A stretch of DNA of 64,000 nt from assembly GCF_049959315.1 (NCBI RefSeq), contig NZ_CP188201.1; one strand, given 5' to 3'. This DNA is from Serratia proteamaculans_D. GTDB taxonomy: Bacteria > Pseudomonadota > Gammaproteobacteria > Enterobacterales > Enterobacteriaceae. Below the pieces are notes generated by a model. It was not told the origin of the DNA, made no database searches, and saw only the letters and a list, made by a program, of their open reading frames with translations. Position numbers and translations under genes: made by a program. Positions 43,593-52,749 of this stretch are shown piece after piece (position 1 is the stretch's first letter; the number at the start of each line of letters is the position of its first letter).

Positions 43593-44375
43593 TCAAATTT
43601 GCCAGCGACGCCAGGCCTGTGGCAGCAGCCTGGCGAAGCGTTTTGCCCAGGCTTGCTGCCCCTGTTGGTCGGCGATTAAATCCTGACGGATCTCAATGCC
43701 AACATAAGGCAGCTGGCGGCGTTCCGCATGCACCGGCAGGGTGTAATCGGTGGCGTCGGTCATGGCATAAGGCTCATTGACGCCGACCTGTAAATCCCCT
43801 TCTTCCCGCAGCAGTTCAGCCAGCAGCAATGCAAACTCCGGCTGACGGTTAAACAGCAGCCCCACCTGCCACGGCCGTTCGTTACCTTTAAACACCGGCG
43901 TGAAGCTGTGCATGGCGATAATCGCCGTTGGCAACCCGCTGCGCTGCCGCTCATCCAGATGGTCGGTTATCGCCTGATGATAAGGCCTGAAAATGGCGTG
44001 TTCGCGTGCCTGAGCATGATTATCATCAATGCCGATATTTCCGGGAATCGGTGTCAATTCCGACAGCGGCGGGATAGAACTGGCGATGCCGGGCGTGCGG
44101 TTACAGTCAATGACTAACCGTGAGTAACGCTGATGAATCAACGTACTGTCCAACTGGCGGCCAAGATGGCGTGAAACCTTTAATGCGCCGATATCCCAGC
44201 CGATATGACGGTCGATTTCTCCGGGCGGCAGGCCGAGGTCGCCCAACTGTCGGGGTATCGCCTGCCCGGCGTGATCGCAAAGCAATAAAAAGGGCGCGAC
44301 ACCCTTGGGCGTTTCAATCGCCACGGCGGCGGGATCTTCAGCGGATAACAAAGACGAGACGAACGACTGTGGCAT
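43593..44375 (-). CDS. N-formylglutamate amidohydrolase family protein
   Basis: The 260-residue protein shows the N-formylglutamate amidohydrolase pattern: LLLCDHAGQAIP near the start, DIGALKVSRHLG, YSRLVIDCNRTP, AIIAMHSFTPVF and PYVGIEIRQDLI. Conserved His/Glu/Asp residues form a metal site in this family. ATG 44375 has GGAG six bases upstream and is preferred over a TTG two codons earlier. There are no hut genes nearby, so it may be a histidine-independent paralogue acting on another N-acyl acid or a formylated product. Confidence 0.85.
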   Translation of the reverse strand: MPQSFVSSLLSAEDPAAVAIETPKGVAPFLLLCDHAGQAIPRQLGDLGLPPGEIDRHIGWDIGALKVSRHLGRQLDSTLIHQRYSRLVIDCNRTPGIASSIPPLSELTPIPGNIGIDDNHAQAREHAIFRPYHQAITDHLDERQRSGLPTAIIAMHSFTPVFKGNERPWQVGLLFNRQPEFALLLAELLREEGDLQVGVNEPYAMTDATDYTLPVHAERRQLPYVGIEIRQDLIADQQGQQAWAKRFARLLPQAWRRWQI

Positions 44376-44474
44376 GAACAACTCCGGTGGCGGAACAAAG
44401 CCTTATCTTAGGCCATACCCCACCACCGTTGCCAAGCTTCGGGTTAGATCAAAAAAGCATGAAGCGCATGCCAA

Positions 44475-46196
44475 TTACTCTATGCAGGCATCATGTGGCT
44501 GATGCACCGCAATATAACGCTGGAACCGCGCCGGTTTAAGCCGGGTAAGATCGACCAGCACCAGGCCATCAATACAGTTGTTGAAGGCTGGATCGGTACC
44601 GAAATCAATAAACTGCACCCCGCCGGGTTCACACAGCTCGGTATATTGTTTATACAGCGTAGGTATCGAACAGCCGATGTTGTTCAGCAGGCTTTTCAGC
44701 CTGACCAAATCTTCCTGATAGTTATCGCCGGCAAACTGCGCCAATACCTGCGGCAACGAAGCAGGATAAGGCTGACGCGACTGCGCCAACGCATGATTAG
44801 GCGAGAAGTACAGTCGGTAGAAGGCAATCAACAGGTCACGCGCCGTCACCGGCATGCCGCCAGAGATGGAAACCGGGCCAAACAGATAGCGGTACTGCGG
44901 ATATTTTGCCAGGTAAGCGCCAATCCCCAGCCACAGGTAATCCAGACCGCGTTTGCCCCAATAGGCCGGCTGAATAAAGCTGCGCCCCAGTTCGATGCCC
45001 TGCGCCAGAATCGGTGCCATATCGCGGTCATAATGGAACAGGCTGTTGCTGTAGATGCTTTCCAAGCCCTTCTGTTCCAACTGCTCGGCCGTAGGAATAA
45101 AGCGGTAAGCCCCAACAATCTCCAGCTCATCCGCATCCCACAGCACCAGGTGGTAATAGTCGTCGTCATAGCTGTCCAAATCACGACGGCGACCGGAACC
45201 TTCACCCACCGCGCGGAAGGCAATCTCACGCAGGCGACCAAGTTCACGCAGGATAGGCGCTCGCGCCTCACCCTGACGGCGATACAGGAAGATAATTTTC
45301 CCGTCCGGCGTCACCCCAAGACGCTCACAGTTTGCCAGCGCCTTCTTCAGTTCTAATCTGTCCTCTGGCAAGGCGATCGGTGACTCACTGGCAAACAGCC
45401 CTTCTTTGCCCTGGCCCAGACGGTAGACATGACGGCGGAAACGCTCGGCCAAATCTTTGGCGCTGGTGTGGCCATCATGCCAGTTGGTAAACGGAATACG
45501 GCCGCCCACGCGGATTTTGATACGTCCGCCCTGCTGCTGGAACATTTCCCGTACCAGTAAGAGTGTGGACAGCGGTCGGTAAACCAGCGAGGTGAAATAG
45601 AACAGGTTGCTGTTACGCGCGCTGATGTGGATCGGCACAATGGGCGCCCGGGCCTTGGCAGCCAGCCGCAAGAAGCCGGTATGCCAGTGGCCGTCACGAA
45701 TGCCTTTCGGGCTCATGCGCGACACCTCTCCGGCAGGAAACAGGATCAGAGCACCCTGCTTGTCCAACTGGGCCTGCATGCCTTCAATTTGCTTGCGGTT
45801 GGTCTTGTTGCCCACGTTGTCCACCGGCACAAACAGGTTGCGCAGCGGCTCTATGTAGGTCAGCAGTTGGCTGGCGACCACCTTAACATCCGGGCGCACT
45901 GCCGCCACGGCACGCAGCAGCACCAGTCCGTCCAGCGAACCGATCGGGTGGTTGGCGACCAGCACCACCGGCCCCTGGCTCGGAATATTTTCCAGGTCAC
46001 CATCGACCAACTCACAGCTGAGGTTAAAGTAGTCCACCACCTGTTCTATCAAATCCAGCCCCTTCAGGTGTGGATAGTCGGCGGCAAACTGTTTGAATTC
46101 TTTTTCGAAGAGTAAAGTTCTCAGCAGGCTACGCTGCCAGGCAGGGGTCTTGCGGTGTGGAAATGCATCATGCAACAGAGAGTCCAAGCTAAACAT
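44475..46196 (-). CDS. olsF: Bifunctional ornithine-lipid acyltransferase OlsF
   Basis: The 573-residue protein fuses an N-terminal PlsC-type acyltransferase (ANHPIGSLDG at 81-90, LFPAGEVSR at 152-160) to a C-terminal GNAT/OlsB-like domain (residues about 320-520, with YDDDYYHLVLWDADELEIVGAYRF and SIYSNSLFHYDRDMAPILAQGIELGRSFI). Such a fusion was described in Serratia proteamaculans as OlsF, which makes ornithine lipid from ornithine in two acylation steps. The acyltransferase motif has one residue more than the usual HX4D spacing. A Pho-box-like direct repeat 51-73 bases upstream points to induction by phosphate starvation, when such lipids replace phospholipids. Confidence 0.88.
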   Translation of the reverse strand: MFSLDSLLHDAFPHRKTPAWQRSLLRTLLFEKEFKQFAADYPHLKGLDLIEQVVDYFNLSCELVDGDLENIPSQGPVVLVANHPIGSLDGLVLLRAVAAVRPDVKVVASQLLTYIEPLRNLFVPVDNVGNKTNRKQIEGMQAQLDKQGALILFPAGEVSRMSPKGIRDGHWHTGFLRLAAKARAPIVPIHISARNSNLFYFTSLVYRPLSTLLLVREMFQQQGGRIKIRVGGRIPFTNWHDGHTSAKDLAERFRRHVYRLGQGKEGLFASESPIALPEDRLELKKALANCERLGVTPDGKIIFLYRRQGEARAPILRELGRLREIAFRAVGEGSGRRRDLDSYDDDYYHLVLWDADELEIVGAYRFIPTAEQLEQKGLESIYSNSLFHYDRDMAPILAQGIELGRSFIQPAYWGKRGLDYLWLGIGAYLAKYPQYRYLFGPVSISGGMPVTARDLLIAFYRLYFSPNHALAQSRQPYPASLPQVLAQFAGDNYQEDLVRLKSLLNNIGCSIPTLYKQYTELCEPGGVQFIDFGTDPAFNNCIDGLVLVDLTRLKPARFQRYIAVHQPHDACIE

Positions 46197-46246
46197 CGCG
46201 TTATCTCCTGGCTTAGTCGCTGCAAACTTAAGCCAGCGCTATGACC

Positions 46247-46269
46247 CTAACATGTCAGAAACATGACAG
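46247..46269 (-). promoter_or_regulatory. Pho box upstream of olsF
   Basis: Read on the minus strand, CTGTCATGTTT (46259-46269) is followed by CTGACATGTTA (46248-46258). The two 11-base units match at nine positions and agree with the PhoB consensus CTGTCAT plus A/T-rich spacer. The end is 51 bases before the ATG of olsF, the right distance for PhoB replacing the -35 contact. Confidence 0.7.
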
Positions 46270-46315
46270 AAAAATGAAATCCCTCAACTATCAGGTATAG
46301 CAAATTATTGAAAAC

Positions 46316-46346
46316 TTGGTGGCGAAGAGAGGCCTGTCGCCACCAA
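46316..46346 (-). terminator. Terminator after the DUF4091 gene
   Basis: Perfect 10-bp arms (TTGGTGGCGA at 46316-46325 and TCGCCACCAA at 46337-46346) flank an 11-base loop. On the minus strand it ends with GTTTTC, and it lies nine bases after the stop, between that gene and the olsF promoter. Confidence 0.75.
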
Positions 46347-46355
46347 AGCCGCATT

Positions 46356-48026
46356 TTATGCCACCGAAATTAAGGTTTCGATGCGCTGATTCACCACTTC
46401 CCGCAACCGCAACAGCGGCTCCGCCTGATGCGGATAACGTTTAAAAGTGATGTCCATCCCCAACTGTTGCTCAATCAAAGCCTCCACCGTCGCGCGATCG
46501 GTCAGGCTTTCCAGCAGTTGTAAGGCTCGCATGTCCTGCAGGCCCTGGTGCAGTACCCGCAATCGCAGTGACTCCACCGGCGTCAGGTTCTCACCGGGGT
46601 AAACCACGAAGGCATCGCCGGAGGGAAAGGCATTGCGGCAATCCGTCACCGCGTAAGGGTTGAGTCGCTCCCGCGAATGGCCGCTGTTATAAAAATTGAA
46701 GCCCCAATGCAAAAAGCCGGTGATGTTGTAGCGGTAAAGCTGGATCCCCAAAATACGGTTGCGCGCCGAAGGCTGGGCAAAGAAGCGGTTGGCCACCTCG
46801 GTTTTTTGTACGCAGCAGTAGTAGGCCCACAGGCCTGGCACCCGGTTCTCAATAAATGGCTCGATATGATCGGTGGCAGCCACCGGCGTTTCCACCAGTC
46901 CCTGTTGGTAAAATGCATAATCAGATAATGCATCAAAAGTATGAAACCCGGCCAACAGCGGGCGCAAGGTAGCGCTGGCACGCTGGTAAACGCCGATATT
47001 GTCCAACGTCGGCTCGTCAGAAATATGAAACCACACCCGCTGCTGCAGTTGCCGTTCGCGGAACCAGTCGGTCAATGCAGGCAACAGTGCCTGTAGAAAC
47101 TGTTGATACTCTTCGCCGTGGGCGTCGGTATGCCAGCCGAACAGCGGACTCAGCGTGCAGTCTATTTCCACCATGATTTTCGGCGCGTGTGCCGCCCCCC
47201 ACTGGGTAAACAGCGGCGCAATCTCAAAGTGTTCAATGCCCTCTTCCTGCGCCATTGCCACCCATTGCGCCAGACGCTGGAAATCAAACCGGTAACCCTG
47301 CGCAGAGCGCTGCACGCCCACCAGTTGCAGGGTGGTGCGCTCGCCGCCAATGGCGGTATCCAGCGGCGGCGTGAAGATCGGCGTCAACAGCATGTTTACC
47401 CCACTGTTAACCGCAGTACGGACAAAGTTGCGTACCGCCACCCAGTACTCCGTGCTGAACACCGGCAACTGGTAATAATCCGCCAGACAGTCGGAGTGCA
47501 GCCATTCGGTGTGCAGCAGGGTTTGCGGTGGCAGCGCGGCCGGGACGATATGCAGCGTCAATGTAGCACTGGCCAGCACTTCCTCGTTGGTCACATCAAA
47601 CAGCGTCAGCTCAAGCGGATAGTCCCCGCCCGCCACTGGCATTGCCGGTGGGGTTAAGGTCAACCACAGGCTGCCGTAATAACTGCAGGCGGCAAAGAAA
47701 CGCTCATCGACCAGGGGCATCAGCGGATCGGGAAATAGCCCCGGTTCGGTGCGCAGATAGTTCTCGTCGGTCTCGGCATAACAGGGGAAGTGGCTGGGTA
47801 CTGATTGCACCTGACGCACGCTGATATACTCCGCCAATGGCCCCTCAATACGATAGCCTAATTCACGGCGCGTTTCGTTCCCGCGCCGTTGCAGGCAATA
47901 AACCCCCTGCCATGAAACAGTTTCATTATTAAGGCTGCTGAGTTTATTTATCTGTGCAATCTGCGGTGAATTATGGCTGTGGAATATCTTTTCCAGGCAA
48001 TGGGTAAAGGTCAATGAAAGACGCAT
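46356..48026 (-). CDS. DUF4091 domain protein, predicted glycoside hydrolase
   Basis: The 556-residue product ends in a DUF4091 region (IQLYRYNITGFLHWGFNFYNSGHSRERLNPY and SGDAFVVYPGENLTPVESLRLRVL), which is found in glycoside-hydrolase-like TIM-barrel proteins. The upstream segment RVWFHISDEP carries an Asp/Glu pair at the end of a strand that could be catalytic. No signal peptide is visible at the N-terminus, so it would act in the cytoplasm. It is divergent from an ABC importer and amino-sugar enzymes, which suggests it cleaves the imported oligosaccharide. This role is inferred from context. Confidence 0.72.
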   Translation of the reverse strand: MRLSLTFTHCLEKIFHSHNSPQIAQINKLSSLNNETVSWQGVYCLQRRGNETRRELGYRIEGPLAEYISVRQVQSVPSHFPCYAETDENYLRTEPGLFPDPLMPLVDERFFAACSYYGSLWLTLTPPAMPVAGGDYPLELTLFDVTNEEVLASATLTLHIVPAALPPQTLLHTEWLHSDCLADYYQLPVFSTEYWVAVRNFVRTAVNSGVNMLLTPIFTPPLDTAIGGERTTLQLVGVQRSAQGYRFDFQRLAQWVAMAQEEGIEHFEIAPLFTQWGAAHAPKIMVEIDCTLSPLFGWHTDAHGEEYQQFLQALLPALTDWFRERQLQQRVWFHISDEPTLDNIGVYQRASATLRPLLAGFHTFDALSDYAFYQQGLVETPVAATDHIEPFIENRVPGLWAYYCCVQKTEVANRFFAQPSARNRILGIQLYRYNITGFLHWGFNFYNSGHSRERLNPYAVTDCRNAFPSGDAFVVYPGENLTPVESLRLRVLHQGLQDMRALQLLESLTDRATVEALIEQQLGMDITFKRYPHQAEPLLRLREVVNQRIETLISVA

Positions 48027-48490
48027 ACGGTGAGCTCTCTTTTATTGGTAAATACCGGCGAGTGATTTTCAGGCTAAACCCTTTTATCGCTGTAAACAAT
48101 AGAGTCCATTCAAAAATCGGCAATACGCCGTGACAAAGGCTGCCTTATACGATTTTTTTGTTTATTTGCATCACAAAAATGAAAGATAACCCGGCATGCA
48201 CAATAAAAATGTTTTTAATCCCCATTATGGTGCAAGGGTTATCATTTATTCCTATGACCCCAGCAGCCCGGAATTGCTGCATGGCAGGGCCAAAACCGGC
48301 CCAAAAGGTTAACAGATTGTGAACAGGTAACGCTTTCGGTTTAGGCTTCAACCCTTTCGATTTTAACAACAACGAAACATTCCTGCCCCTTTTTTGGGCA
48401 GATCGGGGCGTATTGACACATTGAAAGTTAAGGGATAGAAAGAATTCACGTTACGAAAATATTTATTCGTCGTTCACCGAGGGGAAAGCA
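48027..48490. other. Divergent regulatory region of the sugar locus
   Basis: This 464-base A/T-rich region separates the DUF4091 gene from the ABC binding-protein gene. It contains no ORF with a convincing ribosome site (a 75-codon minus-strand frame at 48145-48372 has none and crosses the regulatory area). The sequence AACAACGAAACAT at 48368-48380 is the reverse complement of a TTTCGTT motif found twice before the deoR-type gene. Confidence 0.5.
48367..48380. promoter_or_regulatory. Candidate DeoR/AgaR-type site before the sugar operon
   Basis: On the minus strand this reads ATGTTTCGTTGTTG. It shares TTTCGTT with the two candidate sites before the deoR-type gene. AgaR-like regulators bind repeats of TTTC. 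It is 111-124 bases before the first importer gene. Confidence 0.35.
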
Positions 48491-49744
48491 ATGTCACCGA
48501 TAAAAAATACCGGCCGTCTTCTGGCGCACTCTGCCATTGCGGTTGCATTATTATTGCCGACCATGTTATATGCCGCCGATCAAATAACTTTGCGTTACGC
48601 CGTATGGGACAGAAATCAATTACCTGCCGAGCAGGAGATTGCCAAGCGATTTGAAAAAGAAAACCCTAACATTAAAATCGCCATAGAATTAACCCCATCG
48701 GCACAATACTTCGTCAAATTGGATTCCGCTGCTGCGGGTGGCGTCGCACCAGATATATTTTGGATAAACATGCCTTATTTTGTTCAATACGCTAAAAATG
48801 GCATCATGCAACCCTTAACGCCGTATATTACCGGCAGCAGCGTGCAATTAAATAATATCGTCACCAGTTCGGTTAAAGCCTATCAATATGATGGACAGCA
48901 AATGGCCATCCCCCGCGACGTTGACTCGATCGCCGTGTGGTACAACAAAAAACTGTTCGACCAGGCCGGCGTCAGCTACCCGACCAACGACTGGAGCTGG
49001 GATGACCTGAAAAACAAAGCCACTGCGCTGAAAACCGGTTTGAAAGGCAGTGCCTTCCCGCTGGTGATGGATCTGAGCATTGACGGTCAGGACAGCTATA
49101 TGAACCTGCTGTTCCAGAACGGCAACCACATCGTCCCGAAAGACGGCCAACCTACCGACATCGCTAACGATAAATCCATCTGGGTCTATCAACAGCTGCA
49201 AGCCATGATGAAAGATGGCTTGATGCCGAGCGCCCAACAGATGAGCGAAGTCAAAACCGAAAACATCTTCCAGTCCAACCGCGCGGCGATGGTGTATGCC
49301 GGTTCATGGTTGGCGGCTCCCTTCGCCAACAATCCGCTGATCAACGACCATATCGGCGTGGTCATGATGCCGAAAATCGAGCGCCAGTCCGGCGTGGCAC
49401 ACAGCCTGGCCTTTGCCATGTCCGCCAACAGCGCCCACAAGCAGGAAGCCTGGAAATACATCGAGTTTATGAGCTCCGAAGCCTCGCAAACCGAGCTGGC
49501 AAAAGCGGTGATCCCGGCCAACAAACTGGCGGCCAAAGCCTGGGCGGCGGAAATCAAAAAAGTCGATGTCACGCCTTATATTGACACCCTCAACGTGACC
49601 GAAGCCTACCCGACCGCTGGTACCAATACGCCGAAATGGCAAAACATGTGGATTGCCAGCCTGAAGAAAATCTTTATGGGCGCGGACGCCAAGGCCGAGA
49701 TGGACAAATCGGTCAAGAAGATCGAACGCGTGATGGAGCAGTAA
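48491..49744 (+). CDS. ABC sugar-binding protein (family 1)
   Basis: The 417-residue protein has a signal peptide (cleavage near MLYAAD) and the family 1 binding-protein pattern: ITLRYAVWDRNQLPAEQEIAKRFEKENPNIKI, then VDSIAVWYNKKLFDQAGVSYPTNDWSWDDL and VAHSLAFAMSANSAHKQEAWKYIEFM. Such proteins bind oligosaccharides. Ribosome site GAGGGGAAAG precedes the ATG. It starts the plus-strand operon of the sugar locus. Confidence 0.88.
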   Translation: MSPIKNTGRLLAHSAIAVALLLPTMLYAADQITLRYAVWDRNQLPAEQEIAKRFEKENPNIKIAIELTPSAQYFVKLDSAAAGGVAPDIFWINMPYFVQYAKNGIMQPLTPYITGSSVQLNNIVTSSVKAYQYDGQQMAIPRDVDSIAVWYNKKLFDQAGVSYPTNDWSWDDLKNKATALKTGLKGSAFPLVMDLSIDGQDSYMNLLFQNGNHIVPKDGQPTDIANDKSIWVYQQLQAMMKDGLMPSAQQMSEVKTENIFQSNRAAMVYAGSWLAAPFANNPLINDHIGVVMMPKIERQSGVAHSLAFAMSANSAHKQEAWKYIEFMSSEASQTELAKAVIPANKLAAKAWAAEIKKVDVTPYIDTLNVTEAYPTAGTNTPKWQNMWIASLKKIFMGADAKAEMDKSVKKIERVMEQ

Positions 49745-49825
49745 TCACCCCGAGCCGGTAGCGCCTGCCCGAAGGCGCACCGGCTGCGGAATACCGCAGA
49801 GCAGTTACCGGTGAGGAAAGGCAAC

Positions 49826-50764
49826 ATGTCGCTGGCAGAAACAACCAGGGTCCCCCTACAACAAAAAAGTGTCCCACGCCCGGCACTCAGCCGCCTGGAG
49901 CGCGCCGAGCGTTTCTGGGGCTGGGTAATGATTTTACCGCTGTTGATTGGCTTGACGGTGTTTTATCTGATCCCCTTTTTACAGAACATCTTTTACAGCT
50001 TTACCGATCTTAACCAGTTTATGCGCTGGAGTACCCTTAGCGTCGATAACTACGTCAATCTGTTTGAAGACGACGACTTTTACACCGCCGCCGGAAACAC
50101 CCTGTTCTACGTAATGGTGTGCGTACCCATCAGCCTGAGCCTGTCGCTGCTGCTGGCGATTGGCCTGAACCAGAACATCCGTGGCAAGGCAGTGTTGCGC
50201 ACCCTGCTGTTCTTGCCGGCAGTCACCATGCCTGCCGCAGTGGCGATGGTCTGGCAATGGCTGTTCAACAAGGATTTCGGGCTGATCAACCAGGCGATTG
50301 GCCTGCTGGGGATTTCGCCGGTGGCCTGGCTGTCCGATCCGGACGTAGTGCGCATCAGCGTCTCCATCATCATCATCTGGTCGTCGCTGGCGCTGAAGAT
50401 CATCATTTTGCTGGCCGGGCTACAAAGTATTCCACGTCAACTGTATGAGGCAGCCGACATTGACGGTATCAGCACCCTGCGCCGCTTCTTTTGCATCACC
50501 CTGCCGATGATGGTGCCAACGCTGTTCTTCGTTTCGGTGATGAGCTTTATCGAGATCCTGCAAATATTCGACGTGGTGTTCCTGATGTTCGACCGCGCTC
50601 TGGTGGAAAGCGACGTGATGACCGTCACCAACCTGTTCTACAAGTATGCCTTTTACCTGCAGGAGAAAGGTTACGCCTCCGCCATCACCGTGGTGCTGTT
50701 CGCCGTCACCCTGCTGATCACCCTGATTCAAATGATGATTGGCAAACGCCTGAAAGTCAGCTGA
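49826..50764 (+). CDS. ABC sugar permease (MalF/UgpA type)
   Basis: The 312-residue permease has six helices and the EAA loop LYEAADIDGISTLRRFFCITLPMMVP. Its N-terminus is hydrophilic, and WVMILPLLIGLTVFYLIPF is the first helix. I chose ATG 49826 (AGGAAAGG upstream) over GTG 49811. It forms the channel with the next permease, whose gene begins 12 bases after its stop. Confidence 0.88.
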   Translation: MSLAETTRVPLQQKSVPRPALSRLERAERFWGWVMILPLLIGLTVFYLIPFLQNIFYSFTDLNQFMRWSTLSVDNYVNLFEDDDFYTAAGNTLFYVMVCVPISLSLSLLLAIGLNQNIRGKAVLRTLLFLPAVTMPAAVAMVWQWLFNKDFGLINQAIGLLGISPVAWLSDPDVVRISVSIIIIWSSLALKIIILLAGLQSIPRQLYEAADIDGISTLRRFFCITLPMMVPTLFFVSVMSFIEILQIFDVVFLMFDRALVESDVMTVTNLFYKYAFYLQEKGYASAITVVLFAVTLLITLIQMMIGKRLKVS

Positions 50765-50776
50765 GGAGCCACGACG

Positions 50777-51595
50777 ATGAGCATAAGTAAAAGAACGCTG
50801 GTGTATCTGTTTATGGTGTTGGCGGCCCTGGCCTCGGTGGTGCCTTTTATCTGGATGCTGGTGACCTCGCTGAAAAGCCAGGCTGAAAGCATCCAGATCC
50901 CACTGACGCTGCTGCCGACCCACCCCAGCCTGCAGGCCTACGGCAAGATCATGCATGAAATTCCGTTCACCGACTTTTATCTGAACTCGCTGCTGGCGAC
51001 CTTTTTCACCGTCACGCTGCAAATGGTGGTCGCCACCATGGCCGCCTATGGCTTCTCGCGCTTGCACTTTCGCGGCAGGGATGCGGTGTTCCTGGTGTGT
51101 ATCTCGATCCTGATGGTGCCTGGACAGGCCTTTTTGATCCCGCAATTTTTGGTGGTGCAGAAACTGGGGTTGGTGAACAGCATCACCGGGCTGGTACTGC
51201 CGGGGATTTTCAGTATTTACGCCACTTTCCTGCTGCGCCAGTTCTTCCTGGCGGTGCCAAAAGAGATGGAAGAAGCGGCGCTGATCGACGGCTACAGCTA
51301 CTTCGCCATCTTCTGGCGCATCATGCTGCCGCTGATCCGTCCCGGCATTATCGCCTGCATCATCATCAACGGCCTGTGGAGCTGGAACAACCTGATGTGG
51401 CCGCTGATCGTCAACACCACCACCGAGAAACTGACGCTGCCAGTCGGGCTGGCATCGCTGTCGAGTCGTGCCGGGGTGGAATATCCGCTGCTGATGGCCG
51501 GTGCACTGATGGCGGTGATCCCGATGCTGATGCTGTTCATTCTTTTCCAACGCTACTTCATCCAGGGCATCGCCAGCGCTGGGGTAAAAGGCTAA
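50777..51595 (+). CDS. ABC sugar permease (MalG/UgpE type)
   Basis: The 272-residue permease is the MalG-type partner: PFIWMLVTSLKSQAE start, GFSRLHFRGRDAVFLV and EAA loop KEMEEAALIDGYSYFAIFWRIMLPLIRPG. It ends with YFIQGIASAGVKG, common in the family. It follows the first permease gene by 12 bases. Confidence 0.9.
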   Translation: MSISKRTLVYLFMVLAALASVVPFIWMLVTSLKSQAESIQIPLTLLPTHPSLQAYGKIMHEIPFTDFYLNSLLATFFTVTLQMVVATMAAYGFSRLHFRGRDAVFLVCISILMVPGQAFLIPQFLVVQKLGLVNSITGLVLPGIFSIYATFLLRQFFLAVPKEMEEAALIDGYSYFAIFWRIMLPLIRPGIIACIIINGLWSWNNLMWPLIVNTTTEKLTLPVGLASLSSRAGVEYPLLMAGALMAVIPMLMLFILFQRYFIQGIASAGVKG

Positions 51596-51617
51596 CCGCG
51601 TACACAAGGTAAATAAT

Positions 51618-52730
51618 ATGGCCGGTATACAGTTAAACAGTGTGAAGAAGGTTTATCCCAACGGGTTCAATGCATTGCACGGGATCGATCTGGATATTAA
51701 AGACGGCGAATTTATGGTGTTTGTCGGGCCATCAGGCTGCGCCAAATCCACCCTGCTGCGGATGATCGCCGGGCTGGAGAGCGTCAGCGAAGGCCAGATA
51801 TTAATCCACGATCGCTGCGTCAACGACACCATGCCGAAAGATCGCGGTATCGCCATGGTGTTCCAGAACTATGCGCTGTATCCGCACATGACGGTCTACA
51901 AAAACATGGCGTTTGGTTTGATCGGCAAGGAAAGCAAAGCCGAAATTGACCGCCGGGTGCGGGATGCGGCCGAAAAACTGGAAATCACCAATCTGCTGCA
52001 GCGCAAGCCGGGCCAGTTATCCGGCGGCCAGTGCCAGCGCGTAGCGGTCGGCCGCGCCATTGTGCGCAAACCCAAGGTGTTTTTGTTCGATGAACCGCTG
52101 TCCAACCTTGATGCCAAGCTGCGGGTCTCGATGCGCGTTCAACTGATCGAACTGCACAATCAACTCAAGCAGGAAGGCGCTGCCGCCACCATGGTCTACG
52201 TCACCCACGATCAGGTGGAGGCCATGACCATGGGCGATCGCATCTGCGTGATGAACCGGGGGGCGATTATGCAGGTGGATAAGCCGATCAATCTCTACCA
52301 CCAGCCGGCCAACCGCTTTGTCGCCGAGTTTATCGGCAGCCCGTCGATGAACCTGCACGATATGGCGATTACCCGCAGCGCGCAAGGTATCGGACTGCGC
52401 ATTGGCGACGAACATCCGCTCGAACTGCCAGCGACGCTGCAAGGACAGTTGGAAAATTACTCGCACCCACGCGTATGCCTTGGCATTCGCCCGGAGTCTC
52501 TGCGGCTGTGCGCGCCCGGCAGCAGTAATTGCTTCCCGGCGAAGATTGTCACCATCGAGCGCATGGGTAATGAAGAGTTGTTGCACTGCGAACTGGCCGG
52601 ACTGCGCTTTGTTTTGCGCATGGCGTCGCAGCCTGACTGGGAGCCACGCCTGGGGGAACAGATCCATCTGGCTTTCGACCTGTCCCGCGCTCACCTGTTC
52701 GACCAAATCAGCGGCCAAAACCTCAAATAA
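51618..52730 (+). CDS. ABC sugar transporter ATPase (UgpC/MsmK type)
   Basis: The 370-residue ATPase has Walker A GPSGCAKST, signature LSGGQCQR and Walker B VFLFDEPLSNLDAK, with a C-terminal MalK-like regulatory (TOBE) region. In the Walker A the usual second Gly of GCGKS is Ala; this variant occurs in some UgpC-type ATPases and may still be active. The gene completes the importer and lies 22 bases after the second permease gene. Confidence 0.9.
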   Translation: MAGIQLNSVKKVYPNGFNALHGIDLDIKDGEFMVFVGPSGCAKSTLLRMIAGLESVSEGQILIHDRCVNDTMPKDRGIAMVFQNYALYPHMTVYKNMAFGLIGKESKAEIDRRVRDAAEKLEITNLLQRKPGQLSGGQCQRVAVGRAIVRKPKVFLFDEPLSNLDAKLRVSMRVQLIELHNQLKQEGAAATMVYVTHDQVEAMTMGDRICVMNRGAIMQVDKPINLYHQPANRFVAEFIGSPSMNLHDMAITRSAQGIGLRIGDEHPLELPATLQGQLENYSHPRVCLGIRPESLRLCAPGSSNCFPAKIVTIERMGNEELLHCELAGLRFVLRMASQPDWEPRLGEQIHLAFDLSRAHLFDQISGQNLK

Positions 52731-52749
52731 TTAGATCGGAGAATGTGCA

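Noticed and set aside
48145..48372. 75-codon minus-strand frame in the divergent region of the sugar locus
   Set aside because: No ribosome site, no recognisable motif, and it overlaps the regulatory region.
50420..51607. Long minus-strand frame (395 codons) opposite the ABC permease genes
   Set aside because: Composition is dominated by Gln, His and Arg from the reverse of hydrophobic codons; the plus-strand permeases account for the sequence.
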